DNA from: Emticicia sp.
GTDB lineage: Bacteria > Bacteroidota > Bacteroidia > Cytophagales > Spirosomataceae
NCBI GenBank assembly: GCA_023254245.1
Contig: JALQYE010000024.1
Span: 1-34,473 of the forward strand
Length of the DNA: 34,473 bases
Direction: 5' to 3'
Positions 1 through 9,151 of the stretch are shown here, one piece after another. Positions within the stretch are counted from its first letter, which is position 1; each line of letters starts with the position of its first letter. A program made the position numbers and the translations under genes. Below the pieces are notes generated by a model that worked only from the letters and a program-made list of their open reading frames with translations, was not told the DNA's origin and did not search any database.

Positions 1-105
1 CACTTCAAAGAAAGTATTTTATTCCCATTCTTTAGATGCTCTTATTATTTTTAATTACATATTTTTAAACAGGCTCTAAATTTTTATTCAAATAGTAAAA
101 TTTTG

Positions 106-119
106 TGCAAACGATTGCA
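106..119. promoter_or_regulatory. LacI-family-type operator upstream of susC
   Basis: The 14-mer TGCAAACGATTGCA is a near-perfect palindrome with a central CG, the usual form of LacI/GalR-family operators. It ends 168 bp before the susC start. Almost the same word occurs twice upstream of galK (8911-8924 and 8954-8967). The sequence match is direct; assignment to a LacI-type regulator is inference, since no regulator gene lies in the window. The rest of 1-287 is very AT-rich, with no gene and no convincing full -33/-7 pair. Confidence 0.6.
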
Positions 120-287
120 AATTAAAAAATCAGTATAATCACACTACTTTTTCTATAAAATACCGTATTACAAGCCAAAATCTTACAATCTTCTTAATTT
201 ATCATATATATTTTTTAAAAAAAATTAATTTAATTTTAATCGAATTTTAATCTCAATAACGTCTATTAACTTTTTAACTAATCTTCT

Positions 288-3200
288 ATGAAAAAATTTA
301 CTCTACGGAGTATCTTTGTCCTGCTGCTCGGGGCAATAGGTGCTTTGTCTGTTCCTAATGTATTTGCTGGCCCCAGTTCAGGTAAATTCCTTGAACAAAA
401 AGTATCGGGAAAAGTAACCGACTCGGAAAAAGGTGAAGCCCTTCCCGGAGTGAGTATTCTCATCAAAGGTACTCAGAAAGGTACTACAACAGATGCCAAT
501 GGCGACTACACGCTTACTGTGGCAGATAACAAAGCAGTATTAGTTTTTAGCATTGTGGGCTACGAACCCCAAGAAGTTACGGTCGGTAATCGTACCTCTA
601 TAAACGTTGGTATGAAATCTGACACCAAGACTTTGGGCGAAGTAGTAGTGGTTGGTTATGGCGTTCAGAAGAAAGAAACCATTACGGGTTCGGTTGCATC
701 GGTAAAGGGTTCTGAATTAATCAAATCACCAACTGTAAATTTGAGTAACTCAATCGCTGGTCGTATGGCGGGGGTTGTGGCAGTAAACAGAAGTGGTGAG
801 CCTGGTGCCGATGGTTCAGCTATTCGTATTCGTGGTTCGAATACGCTCAACAACGGAGATGCCCTCATTGTAGTTGACGGTATTCCGAATCGTGCGGGTG
901 GTCTCGACCGTATCAATCCAAACGATATCGAAAGTGTTTCGGTATTGAAAGATGCCTCGGCCGCCATCTATGGTTCACGTGCAGCCAACGGTGTAATTTT
1001 GATTACTACCAAGCGTGGAAAAAGCGGCAAACCACAAGTTTCGTACTCGGCTAATCAAGGCTATTCACAGCCAACAGTAATCCCTAAATTAGCCAATGCT
1101 GCTCAATACGTAAGTATGCTCAACGACCTTGACATTTATGGTTTACCTGTAAGTGAGTGGGCAGCTGCCAATGCAGCATACAAATCAACAGGCTCATTCA
1201 CTCGTCCGAATGGAACAATCAGAAAAGCTCCATTCTCACCGACTGACATTCAGCAGTATTCTGATGGCTCAGACCCTTGGCTTCACCCAAATACAGATTG
1301 GTATAAAGCTACCTTAAAACCATGGTCACCTCAAACACAGCATAACTTGCAAGTTACAGGTGGTACAGAAAACGTAAAATATTTAGCTTCGATTGGTTAT
1401 CAAAACCAAGATGGTTTTTACAAAAACTCAGCTACAGCTTACCAACAGTATGATATCCGCTTCAATATTGATGCAAAAATCAATAAATACATTGACCTTA
1501 ATGTAGGTATTTTAGGCCGTGAAGAAGCTCGTAACTACCCAACTCGTTCGGCAGCAGCTATCTTCAGAATGCAAATGCGTGGAAAACCACAACAACAAGC
1601 ATATTGGCCAAACGGTCTTCCTGGTCCTGACATCGAAAACGGCGAAAACCCAGTTGTAATTACGACAAGTTTATCGGGTTATGACCGCCAAAGACAAGAT
1701 TATATCCAAACAAATGGCTCACTCGATATTAAAATTCCGTGGGTACAAGGTTTGAAATTTACGGGTACTGCCGCTATCGATAAAAGACTTGGTACGAGAA
1801 AATTATGGCAAATTCCGTGGACTCTTTACCAACAAGGTTCTGGCTTCGAGGCTGACGGTACAACACCTAAGTTAGTTGCAAGTAAAAGAGGGCCAGCAGA
1901 ACCAAACTTAACTCAATCATACGACGACCAGTTGAATATCTTATTGGGTGGAGTGGCTACCTACGAGCGTAAATTTGGTAATCATGGCTTGACTGTTTTG
2001 GCGGGTACAAACACCGAAACTATTAAAGGAAATAACTTTAATGCTTATCGTCGTTATTTCATCTCACCAGCTCTCGACCAAATGTTTGCAGGTGGTGACC
2101 TCGAAAGAAACAACGGGGGTGGTGGTTTTGAAACTGCACGTATCAACTACTTTGGTCGTGTGGCTTATAACCTCAAAGAAAAATACTTAGTTGAGTTTTT
2201 ATGGAGATATGACGGTTCTGACCGTTTCCCTAAAGCAACTCGCTACGGTTTCTTCCCAGGTGTAATGGCTGGTTGGGTGCTTTCTGAAGAAAAATTCATG
2301 AAAGAAATTCCAGCAATTAGCTTCTTGAAATTGAGAGGTTCTTGGGGACAACTCGGAAACGACCAAGTAAACCTTCCGAACTCATCAACGCCTGCAACTT
2401 ATCAGTACCTATCAACTTACGGTTTCCGTAGTTATATCTTAGGTGATGCCGAGCAAAAAACATTATTTGAGACTCGTCTTCCTAACGAAAATATTACTTG
2501 GGAGGTTGCTTCTAACTCAAATATTGGTTTAGAAGGAGGTTTATTCAACGGAAAAATCAATTTCGAGTTTGACTATTTCTATAATTACCGCTCAAAAATC
2601 CTTTGGTTTAAGAATGCTTCGGTTCCACAATCAACAGGTATTACTCTTCCTGCACAAAACATCGGCGAAGTATCAAATCGTGGATTTGACTTCAATGTTG
2701 GTTACCGTGGACAATCAGGTGAGTTTAAATATAATGTTAGCGTAAACGGTGGATATTCTAAAAACCGTATCGAATTCTGGGATGAAGCCCCTGGTGCTCC
2801 AGAATGGCAACGTACTACTGGCCGTCCGATGAACACTTTCATGGCTTATTTGTATGATGGCGTATTTAAAGACCAAGCTGCTATTGATGCTCGTGGTATT
2901 GATTACTCGGCCATCGTAAAAGAGCTTCGCCCTGGAGATATGAAATACAAAGATTACAACGGCGATGGTAAAATTACACCAGATGATATGGTGAGAACAG
3001 ATAATACTACGCTCCCACTTTTCCAAGGTGGTATTAACCTCGGTGCTCAATACAAAAACTTTGACCTTACTATCTTGATTCAAGGAGCAGCAGGTGCAAA
3101 ACAATATGTAAGTGCGGGTGAGATGGGTAATATCGGTAACTATTTGCTTGATATTTATCAAAATCGTTGGACAATTGATAACCCAAGCGATGTACATCCA

Positions 3201-3479
3201 CGTATCGCTAACCGCTCTGACCAATATTTCTCGGGTGGAAATACTTATTGGTTAAGAAGCACAGATTATATGCGTTTGAAAAACTTCGAGTTAGGTTATA
3301 CCATTCCTGAAGCAATCGGTAAAAGAATTGGTTTTAGTAGCATGAGAATTTACACAAGCGGAATCAACTTATTTACGATTGACAAATTGAAAGTATTCGA
3401 CCCAGAAACAGCCAGTACAACTGGTCAATACTATCCTCAATCAAGAGTTCTTAACTTAGGCTTAAACGTTAAATTTTAA
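288..3479 (+). CDS. susC: SusC/RagA-family TonB-dependent outer-membrane transporter
   Basis: This is the outer-membrane channel of a SusCD nutrient importer. It takes oligosaccharides captured by the partner lipoprotein into the periplasm using TonB energy. Residues 1-27 are a signal peptide. Residues 38-110 form a carboxypeptidase-regulatory-like domain (GKVTDSEKGEALPGVSI, then TDANGDYTL). A TonB-box-like EVVVVGYG lies near 118-125. The plug follows, with the family signature LIVVDGIP and IESVSVLKDASAAIYGSRAANGV, split here for brevity. The remainder is the beta-barrel, closing with LNLGLNVKF. The 1063-residue length is normal for the family. susD starts 11 bp after the stop, so the two are co-transcribed. 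The LacI-type operator at 106-119 suggests sugar-responsive control. The substrate cannot be read from the sequence; a galactoside is inferred from the shared operator with galK. Confidence 0.95.
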   Translation: MKKFTLRSIFVLLLGAIGALSVPNVFAGPSSGKFLEQKVSGKVTDSEKGEALPGVSILIKGTQKGTTTDANGDYTLTVADNKAVLVFSIVGYEPQEVTVGNRTSINVGMKSDTKTLGEVVVVGYGVQKKETITGSVASVKGSELIKSPTVNLSNSIAGRMAGVVAVNRSGEPGADGSAIRIRGSNTLNNGDALIVVDGIPNRAGGLDRINPNDIESVSVLKDASAAIYGSRAANGVILITTKRGKSGKPQVSYSANQGYSQPTVIPKLANAAQYVSMLNDLDIYGLPVSEWAAANAAYKSTGSFTRPNGTIRKAPFSPTDIQQYSDGSDPWLHPNTDWYKATLKPWSPQTQHNLQVTGGTENVKYLASIGYQNQDGFYKNSATAYQQYDIRFNIDAKINKYIDLNVGILGREEARNYPTRSAAAIFRMQMRGKPQQQAYWPNGLPGPDIENGENPVVITTSLSGYDRQRQDYIQTNGSLDIKIPWVQGLKFTGTAAIDKRLGTRKLWQIPWTLYQQGSGFEADGTTPKLVASKRGPAEPNLTQSYDDQLNILLGGVATYERKFGNHGLTVLAGTNTETIKGNNFNAYRRYFISPALDQMFAGGDLERNNGGGGFETARINYFGRVAYNLKEKYLVEFLWRYDGSDRFPKATRYGFFPGVMAGWVLSEEKFMKEIPAISFLKLRGSWGQLGNDQVNLPNSSTPATYQYLSTYGFRSYILGDAEQKTLFETRLPNENITWEVASNSNIGLEGGLFNGKINFEFDYFYNYRSKILWFKNASVPQSTGITLPAQNIGEVSNRGFDFNVGYRGQSGEFKYNVSVNGGYSKNRIEFWDEAPGAPEWQRTTGRPMNTFMAYLYDGVFKDQAAIDARGIDYSAIVKELRPGDMKYKDYNGDGKITPDDMVRTDNTTLPLFQGGINLGAQYKNFDLTILIQGAAGAKQYVSAGEMGNIGNYLLDIYQNRWTIDNPSDVHPRIANRSDQYFSGGNTYWLRSTDYMRLKNFELGYTIPEAIGKRIGFSSMRIYTSGINLFTIDKLKVFDPETASTTGQYYPQSRVLNLGLNVKF

Positions 3480-3490
3480 TTATTATAAAA

Positions 3491-5347
3491 ATGAAAATGT
3501 ATAAAAAAATAATTTTGTCATTCTTTACAGTTTCGTTTTTTACGATTAGTTGTAACGATGATTTTGTTGATACCAAACCTCTTGACCAGCTTTCACAAGA
3601 GGTAGTATGGGGAGATGCTTCTTTGGCTGAGGCCTTTGTGAGCGAATTATACGGTGGATTAGGTGTGGGTGGTTTCAACGAGCAAATGCTTGCTTCATTG
3701 ACTGACGAAACTATTTTTACTCACCCAGGCAGAAACATTACTACTATCACCGAAGGACGCAGTAATCCAGCCGACCCAGGTTGGATTAACGGAACTTTAA
3801 GTTGGGTAAACATGTATTCAAGAATCCGAGCTTGTAATTTAGCTCTTGCTAACTTGGCAAAGCCTCAGTTTCCGAATACGGGTAATATTGTAGAGCGTCT
3901 TATCGGTGAAACCAAGTTTATGCGTGCTTATTACTACCATCAATTAGTTCGCTATTATGGTGGAGTGCCGATTGTTGACAAAGCATTTGCCTTGACTGAT
4001 GCTGATTTCTTGACTCCAAGAAATACATTTGAAGAATGCCTAAACTTTATCGTGAAAGACCTCGATGAAGCGGCTACTTTACTTGATGGTAAATCATTGC
4101 AAAAAGGCCGTGCTACCAAAGCAGCAGCATTAGCTCTTAAATCACGCATGTTAATTTATGCTGCCAGCGATTTATACGATGTGCCAACCGCTAAAGCAAA
4201 ATCTAAAGCAATGGCTTCTTTCGGAAAACCTGAGTTGATGGGCTATGTATCAGGTAGCCGTACGGAACGTTGGCAAAAAGCAAAAGCAGCGGCAAAAGCA
4301 GTACTTGACCTTTCAGGATTTGGATTTCAATTAGGCTTGACTGCCCCAGTTGCTGCCGACCAAGGTACTACTAACTACATGAATCAATCGCTTGCTCGTA
4401 ATGGTGGACAAAACGAAATCATTTTTGGACGTTATTTTATCCAAAGCAAAAACGAAGATGGTGGTCGTGTTGGACTTTTCAATGGCCCTAATGGGTACAA
4501 CAACTGGGCTGGAAATACGCCAATCCAAGAATTGATTGATGATTATGAAATGATGGATGGCTCGAAATTCGACTGGTCTAAGCCTGAACTGGCAAAAAGT
4601 CCATACGATAACCGTGACCCACGCTTAAAAGCAAGCATTTTATACGAAGGTTCTCCGTGGAAACCACGCTCTGCAAGTGCAGCCCCACTTGACCCAGCTA
4701 ACCAAATTCAAACGGGTGAATATGAGATAATCTCAGGTGGTGCTAAAAAAACACACTTTGGTTTAGATACTCGTAAGAGTAGCATCGAAGACTGGAATGG
4801 TAGCTATACAGGTTATTACATGCGTAAGTTTACTGACCCTAACCCAGGTTTAGTTGACCAAAACTCTTGGCAACAAATTCCGTGGCCGTTCTTACGTTAT
4901 ACCGAAGCTATGCTTAATTATGCCGAGGCATGTATTGAATTGGGCGAAGATGCTGAAGCCAGAAAATGGTTAAATCAGATTCGTTTCCGTGCGGGTATGC
5001 CAGCAATCACTGAGTCAGGAGATGCACTTCGTCAGCGTTACCGCAACGAGCGTCGTATTGAGATGGTTTTTGAAGAACAACGTTATCACGATGCACGCCG
5101 CTGGATGATTGCTCCAACTACACTTGGCCGCAAAGCAAGTATCATTGTTGTAAAAGGCACATTGAAAGCAGGTAAAACCGTTACGACATATAAGTATGAC
5201 CCAAGCAATTACGATTATTCTTACACCGTAGGTAAAATTGACCCAGGTAAAGAAAACCGTAACTGGGATGATAAAATTTATTTCTTACCAATTCATCGAG
5301 ATGAAATGAATAGAAATAATAAACTGGTACAAAACCCTGGTTATTAA
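3491..5347 (+). CDS. susD: SusD/RagB-family surface glycan-binding lipoprotein
   Basis: This is the lid lipoprotein that binds substrate over the SusC barrel at the cell surface. The N-terminus is a lipoprotein signal with lipobox FTISC (Cys21). Residues after it (FVDTKPLDQLSQEVVW) are the typical SusD start. The SusD fold is supported by the helical TPR-like part (ETKFMRAYYYHQLVRYYGGVP, split as ETKFMRAYYYHQ and LVRYYGGVP) and by the C-terminal YAEACIELGEDAEARKWLN with NERRIEMVFEEQRYHDARRW motifs of the RagB/SusD domain. The 618-residue length is slightly above the usual 500-600. It follows susC after 11 bp and is followed by a strong hairpin terminator, so susCD form a two-gene transcript. 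The glycan specificity is unknown. Confidence 0.94.
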   Translation: MKMYKKIILSFFTVSFFTISCNDDFVDTKPLDQLSQEVVWGDASLAEAFVSELYGGLGVGGFNEQMLASLTDETIFTHPGRNITTITEGRSNPADPGWINGTLSWVNMYSRIRACNLALANLAKPQFPNTGNIVERLIGETKFMRAYYYHQLVRYYGGVPIVDKAFALTDADFLTPRNTFEECLNFIVKDLDEAATLLDGKSLQKGRATKAAALALKSRMLIYAASDLYDVPTAKAKSKAMASFGKPELMGYVSGSRTERWQKAKAAAKAVLDLSGFGFQLGLTAPVAADQGTTNYMNQSLARNGGQNEIIFGRYFIQSKNEDGGRVGLFNGPNGYNNWAGNTPIQELIDDYEMMDGSKFDWSKPELAKSPYDNRDPRLKASILYEGSPWKPRSASAAPLDPANQIQTGEYEIISGGAKKTHFGLDTRKSSIEDWNGSYTGYYMRKFTDPNPGLVDQNSWQQIPWPFLRYTEAMLNYAEACIELGEDAEARKWLNQIRFRAGMPAITESGDALRQRYRNERRIEMVFEEQRYHDARRWMIAPTTLGRKASIIVVKGTLKAGKTVTTYKYDPSNYDYSYTVGKIDPGKENRNWDDKIYFLPIHRDEMNRNNKLVQNPGY

Positions 5348-5362
5348 TACACGTTATGAATC

Positions 5363-5408
5363 AAAATGGGTAGTCGAAAGTAGCAATACTTCTGGCTACC
5401 CATTTTTT
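5363..5408 (+). terminator. Intrinsic terminator after susD
   Basis: AAAATGGGTAG (5363-5373) pairs perfectly with CTACCCATTTT (5396-5406). The loop holds a smaller AAGTA/TACTT stem, and the right arm runs into a short T tract. It begins 15 bp after the susD stop and separates susCD from the next gene. Confidence 0.8.
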
Positions 5409-5450
5409 CTATTTCATACATTCAATTCTTTCTAACCTAACACATCTTTG

Positions 5451-5458
5451 TATATTTG
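5451..5458 (+). promoter_or_regulatory. Bacteroidota-type -7 element upstream of the FG-GAP gene
   Basis: TATATTTG matches the Bacteroidota -7 consensus TAnnTTTG exactly. No clear -33 TTTG is present 20 bp upstream. Its place after the susD terminator, with a leader of roughly 65 nt to the start at 5529, suggests that the FG-GAP gene has its own promoter. Confidence 0.4.
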
Positions 5459-5528
5459 TTTTCTTTTATAAAAAATAACTGAAAACCCGACGTTTGATTC
5501 TCTGATTTGGAGACTAATGACCTAACAA

Positions 5529-8500
5529 ATGAAAATCTCAACAATTGCATATCTGTTATCAATAAGCGTATTCATTACAAGCTGTAATAAATCTTCATCC
5601 GAGATAACCGAAGAAGAAGGTGAAAAACAAGAACCTATATTCACGTTACTATTTCCAGATAAAACCAACATCGATTTTCAAAATGTTATTAACGAAGGCC
5701 TAAACACCAATGTGTTGATGTATGAATACTTCTATAATGGTGGCGGGGTGGCTGTGGGCGATGTGAATGGCGATGGCCTTGAAGACCTCTACTTTACAAG
5801 TAACATGCAGCAAAACAAATTGTATCTGAATAAAAGCAAGATGCAGTTTCAAGATATAACAACCCAAGCAGGCGTGGCAGGCCGTGAAGGTCCTTGGAAA
5901 ACAGGTACTACGATGGTCGATATAAATGCCGACGGGAAACTTGATATATATGTGTGCCATTCGGGAAACCTAATGCCCGAAAAAAAGGCTAATGAACTAT
6001 TCGTCAATCAAGGGAACGATGCCAACGGCATTCCAAAGTTTCTTGAACAAGCCAAACAATATGGTCTTGATAGTCCAGCATCAAGTACAAACGCTTATTT
6101 CTTTGATGCCGATAAAGATGGCGACTTAGATATGTTTTTACTCAACCACAATATCAAGTCATTGCCTGTGCTTGATGAAGCCCGTACGGCAGCACTCATT
6201 AAGCAAGATGATGCAGTCAGTGGTTCGAGATTCTATAAAAATGAAAAAGGCTTTTTCAGAGATATTACTCGTCAAGCTGGTATTCAAAGTTCGGCTTTAT
6301 CTTATGGTCTCGGAGCTGGAATTGCCGATTTTAATCAAGATGGTTGGCCAGATATTTACGTGAGTAATGATTATGCTGTGCCTGATAGATTATACATTAA
6401 TAATAAAAACGGAAGCTTCAAGGAAGTAAGCAACGAACAACTCGGCCACACCTCTAATTTCTCGATGGGAAACGATGTAGCCGATATTAACAATGACCTC
6501 CTACCCGATATTTTTACGCTCGATATGCTTCCCGAAGATAATCGTCGTCAGAAATTATTGATGGCTCCTGACAATTATGATAAATTTGATTTAAGTGTAA
6601 GGTCGGGATTTCATTACCAATACATGCGAAATATGCTCCAACTCAATAATGGCAATGGCACATTTAGCGAAATTGGGCAAGTTTTGGGTATCTCAAATAC
6701 TGATTGGAGTTGGGCGGCTCTATTTGCCGATTATGATAACGACGGCCTAAAGGACCTATACATTACCAATGGCTATCTGCACGATTATACCAACCTTGAT
6801 TTTTTGAAATACATGGACGATTTCATGGCAACCAAACAAGGTGGTTTTCAACGAACTGATGTGCTTGAATTGGTACAAAAAATGCCTTCGTCAAATGTAA
6901 AAAACTACATTTTCAGAAACAATGGTCAACTAAACTTCAAAGACCAAACTACCAATTGGGGATTGGGCGAGCAGTCGAACAGTAGTGGGGCAGCTTATGC
7001 CGATTTAGATAATGACGGAGATTTAGATTTAGTGGTCAATAATATCAACTCACCTGCATTTATCTACCAAAACGAAGCCAATAATAAACTTGGCAATCAG
7101 TTTTTGAAGGTAAAACTCAACGGCGAAAATGGCAATGTAAGGGGCATTGGTGCAAAAGTTTATGTATATGCTCAAGGTAAAAGCCAATATCAAGAACAAA
7201 TGCCTACTCGTGGATTTCAGTCGAATGTAAGTTTTACGATGAATTTTGGTTTGGGTAAAAATGCTAAAATTGATTCAATAAAAGTTATTTGGAATAGCGA
7301 TAAAAGTCAGGTTTTGACCAACATCCAGCCAAATCAAACTTTAGTTTTAGAAGAAAAAAATGCTATGACTAAAGTCAATTTTGGTATTCAGAATGGTGGA
7401 GTTTTTACAGAGATACCTTCTCCAATTATCTCGGTTCAGAATAAAGCCGCATACAATGATTTCAAAAGACAAATTTTATTGACCAATTCACAATCTTACA
7501 CCAGTCCAGTAATGGTCAAAGGCGATGTTAATAAAGATGGTCTTGAAGATGTTTTTGTTGGTGGAAGCTATGGCAAAGCCAGCGAACTTTATATACAAGC
7601 GAGTGGCTCGGCATTACAATTTACTAAGAAATCATTTCCTTCGAATCCTAATGCTGATGTGAGTGATGCCGTTTTCTTTGATGCCAACGGCGATGGCTTT
7701 CAAGATATTTATGTGGCCCACGGTGGATACGGAAATTTTACCGAAAATGACCCAAATCTCCAAGACCAACTATTCATAAATAACGGCAAAGGAGATTTCG
7801 AGCTTAGTCCTTCTGCCCTACCTACTATGCTTACAAGCACTGGGTGTGTGCGAGTGGCCGATATCAATGGAGACTCTAAACCTGACATTTTTGTGGGTAG
7901 TAGAGTTTCTGTTGGAAAATATCCAAACATTCCACGTAGTTATGTGTTAATCAATGAAGGTAATGGAAACGGTTCGTCGCCACGATTCAAAGATAACACG
8001 CCAGAAGAATTAAAAAACATCGGCATGATAACCGATGCCGCTTTTGTAGATTTGAATAAAGATAAAAAACAAGAGTTAGTAGTTGTTGGCGAATGGATGC
8101 CAATAACAGTTTTTGAGAATGAAAATGGTAAACTGGCAGATAAAACCGAAAATTATTTTGACCGTAAACTCTCTGGTTGGTGGAATAAACTAACGGTTGA
8201 AGACCTCAACGGCGATGGTTCACCCGACTTATTAGTTGGTAATTTGGGACTAAATAGCCAATGTAAAGTGAGCGATAAACAACCCGCCGAACTTTACTAC
8301 AAAGACTTCGATGATAATGGTAGTATTGACCCTATTTTGTGTACTTATATTCAGGGAAAAAGCTATCCGTATTTAACCCGTGATGAATTATTAGAGCAAG
8401 TGCCAACCAAACGCCCAAAATTTACGTCTTATGATAGTTATTCAAATGCAACATTGACTGATATTTTTGGCGAAGATGAACTAAAAGATGCTAAAAAACT

Positions 8501-8870
8501 GGAAGCAAACTGCCTAAAAACGGTTCTTTTGATACAAAATATACAAGGAAAGTTTGAAGAAAAAGCACTTCCGATTGAAGTACAGTTTGCACCGATTTAC
8601 ACTATCATAGTTACTGATTATGACAAAGATGGAAAAAAAGACCTCGTGATGTGCGGCAATTTGAATAAAGCTCGTCTAAAATTTGGTAAATATGATGCCA
8701 ACTACGGGCTACTACTCAAAGGGGATGGTAAAGGTCAATTTATAAGTATTCCACAACGCCAATCAGGCTTTAATTTACAAGGCGATGTACGCTCAGCATT
8801 ACTAATGAAAGACCAAATTTTATTCGGAATTAATCAGCAGGAAATTCGAGCATTCAAAACCAAACCATAA
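5529..8870 (+). CDS. FG-GAP/VCBS-repeat lipoprotein with ASPIC/UnbV domain (CRTAC1-like)
   Basis: This is a large surface or periplasmic lipoprotein: lipobox VFITSC ends at Cys19. I count about 14 calcium-binding loops of the D-x-[ND]-x-D-G-x-x-D type, for example DVNGDGLEDLYF, DFNQDGWPDIYV, DYDNDGLKDLYI and DLNGDGSPDLLV, typical of FG-GAP/VCBS beta-propeller blades. Between residues about 531 and 604 lies an ASPIC/UnbV domain (RGIGAKVYVYAQG, PTRGFQSN, FGLGKNAKIDSIKVIW). Loops resume after it, so two propellers probably flank the ASPIC domain. Such proteins often sit beside SusCD pairs in Cytophagales; their role is not established, with sugar or polymer binding likely. It has its own promoter candidate and no terminator directly after it. 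Confidence 0.88.
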   Translation: MKISTIAYLLSISVFITSCNKSSSEITEEEGEKQEPIFTLLFPDKTNIDFQNVINEGLNTNVLMYEYFYNGGGVAVGDVNGDGLEDLYFTSNMQQNKLYLNKSKMQFQDITTQAGVAGREGPWKTGTTMVDINADGKLDIYVCHSGNLMPEKKANELFVNQGNDANGIPKFLEQAKQYGLDSPASSTNAYFFDADKDGDLDMFLLNHNIKSLPVLDEARTAALIKQDDAVSGSRFYKNEKGFFRDITRQAGIQSSALSYGLGAGIADFNQDGWPDIYVSNDYAVPDRLYINNKNGSFKEVSNEQLGHTSNFSMGNDVADINNDLLPDIFTLDMLPEDNRRQKLLMAPDNYDKFDLSVRSGFHYQYMRNMLQLNNGNGTFSEIGQVLGISNTDWSWAALFADYDNDGLKDLYITNGYLHDYTNLDFLKYMDDFMATKQGGFQRTDVLELVQKMPSSNVKNYIFRNNGQLNFKDQTTNWGLGEQSNSSGAAYADLDNDGDLDLVVNNINSPAFIYQNEANNKLGNQFLKVKLNGENGNVRGIGAKVYVYAQGKSQYQEQMPTRGFQSNVSFTMNFGLGKNAKIDSIKVIWNSDKSQVLTNIQPNQTLVLEEKNAMTKVNFGIQNGGVFTEIPSPIISVQNKAAYNDFKRQILLTNSQSYTSPVMVKGDVNKDGLEDVFVGGSYGKASELYIQASGSALQFTKKSFPSNPNADVSDAVFFDANGDGFQDIYVAHGGYGNFTENDPNLQDQLFINNGKGDFELSPSALPTMLTSTGCVRVADINGDSKPDIFVGSRVSVGKYPNIPRSYVLINEGNGNGSSPRFKDNTPEELKNIGMITDAAFVDLNKDKKQELVVVGEWMPITVFENENGKLADKTENYFDRKLSGWWNKLTVEDLNGDGSPDLLVGNLGLNSQCKVSDKQPAELYYKDFDDNGSIDPILCTYIQGKSYPYLTRDELLEQVPTKRPKFTSYDSYSNATLTDIFGEDELKDAKKLEANCLKTVLLIQNIQGKFEEKALPIEVQFAPIYTIIVTDYDKDGKKDLVMCGNLNKARLKFGKYDANYGLLLKGDGKGQFISIPQRQSGFNLQGDVRSALLMKDQILFGINQQEIRAFKTKP

Positions 8871-8910
8871 GAGAAACATTATATACTTTCTTAGAATTTT
8901 ACAAATTATG

Positions 8911-8924
8911 TGCAAACCTTTGCA
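8911..8924. promoter_or_regulatory. LacI-type operator 1 upstream of galK
   Basis: TGCAAACCTTTGCA is palindromic in its outer six bases on each side (TGCAAA/TTTGCA). It differs from the susC operator only in the centre. It lies 43 bp (start to start) before a second copy, a spacing that could allow cooperative binding. The regulator is not in the window. Confidence 0.55.
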
Positions 8925-8953
8925 AAACTTTATTATGAGCGATAATGATACTA

Positions 8954-8967
8954 TTCAAACGATTGCA
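8954..8967. promoter_or_regulatory. LacI-type operator 2 upstream of galK
   Basis: TTCAAACGATTGCA agrees with the susC operator in 13 of 14 positions, including the central CG. With the site at 8911-8924 it forms a pair in the 281-bp gap before galK. Confidence 0.55.
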
Positions 8968-9024
8968 CTAATACTTATTTAACTGATAATCAAAACTATA
9001 TCAATAATTTATTCAAAAAAATAT

Positions 9025-9032
9025 TATTTTTG
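9025..9032 (+). promoter_or_regulatory. Possible -7 element for galK
   Basis: TATTTTTG matches TAnnTTTG. There is no TTTG at the -33 position. If used, transcription would begin near 9039 and would pass through the hairpin at 9082-9116 before reaching galK at 9152. It lies downstream of both operators. Confidence 0.3.
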
Positions 9033-9081
9033 ATATTAGTAGAAAGAATCAAAAGTGATTAAGTTAACAAAACTTTCATAG

Positions 9082-9116
9082 AAGCCCCGATGTTTCTTGG
9101 GGCTTTCTTTTTTTTT
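9082..9116 (+). terminator. Terminator-like hairpin in the galK leader
   Basis: AAGCCCC (9082-9088) pairs with GGGGCTT (9099-9105) around a 10-nt loop, followed by a run of nearly uninterrupted T to 9116. It is a good intrinsic terminator by form. It stands 211 bp after the FG-GAP gene stop and only 36 bp before the galK start, downstream of the operators. It may end a long 3' UTR of the FG-GAP gene, end a small RNA, or attenuate galK. Confidence 0.7.
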
Positions 9117-9151
9117 ACTCTTTAACCAAAAAACAAACTACTGACACAAAA

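Noticed and set aside
2715-3224. A 169-codon minus-strand frame inside susC.
   Set aside because: It lies opposite the conserved barrel-coding part of susC and shows no domain or signal.
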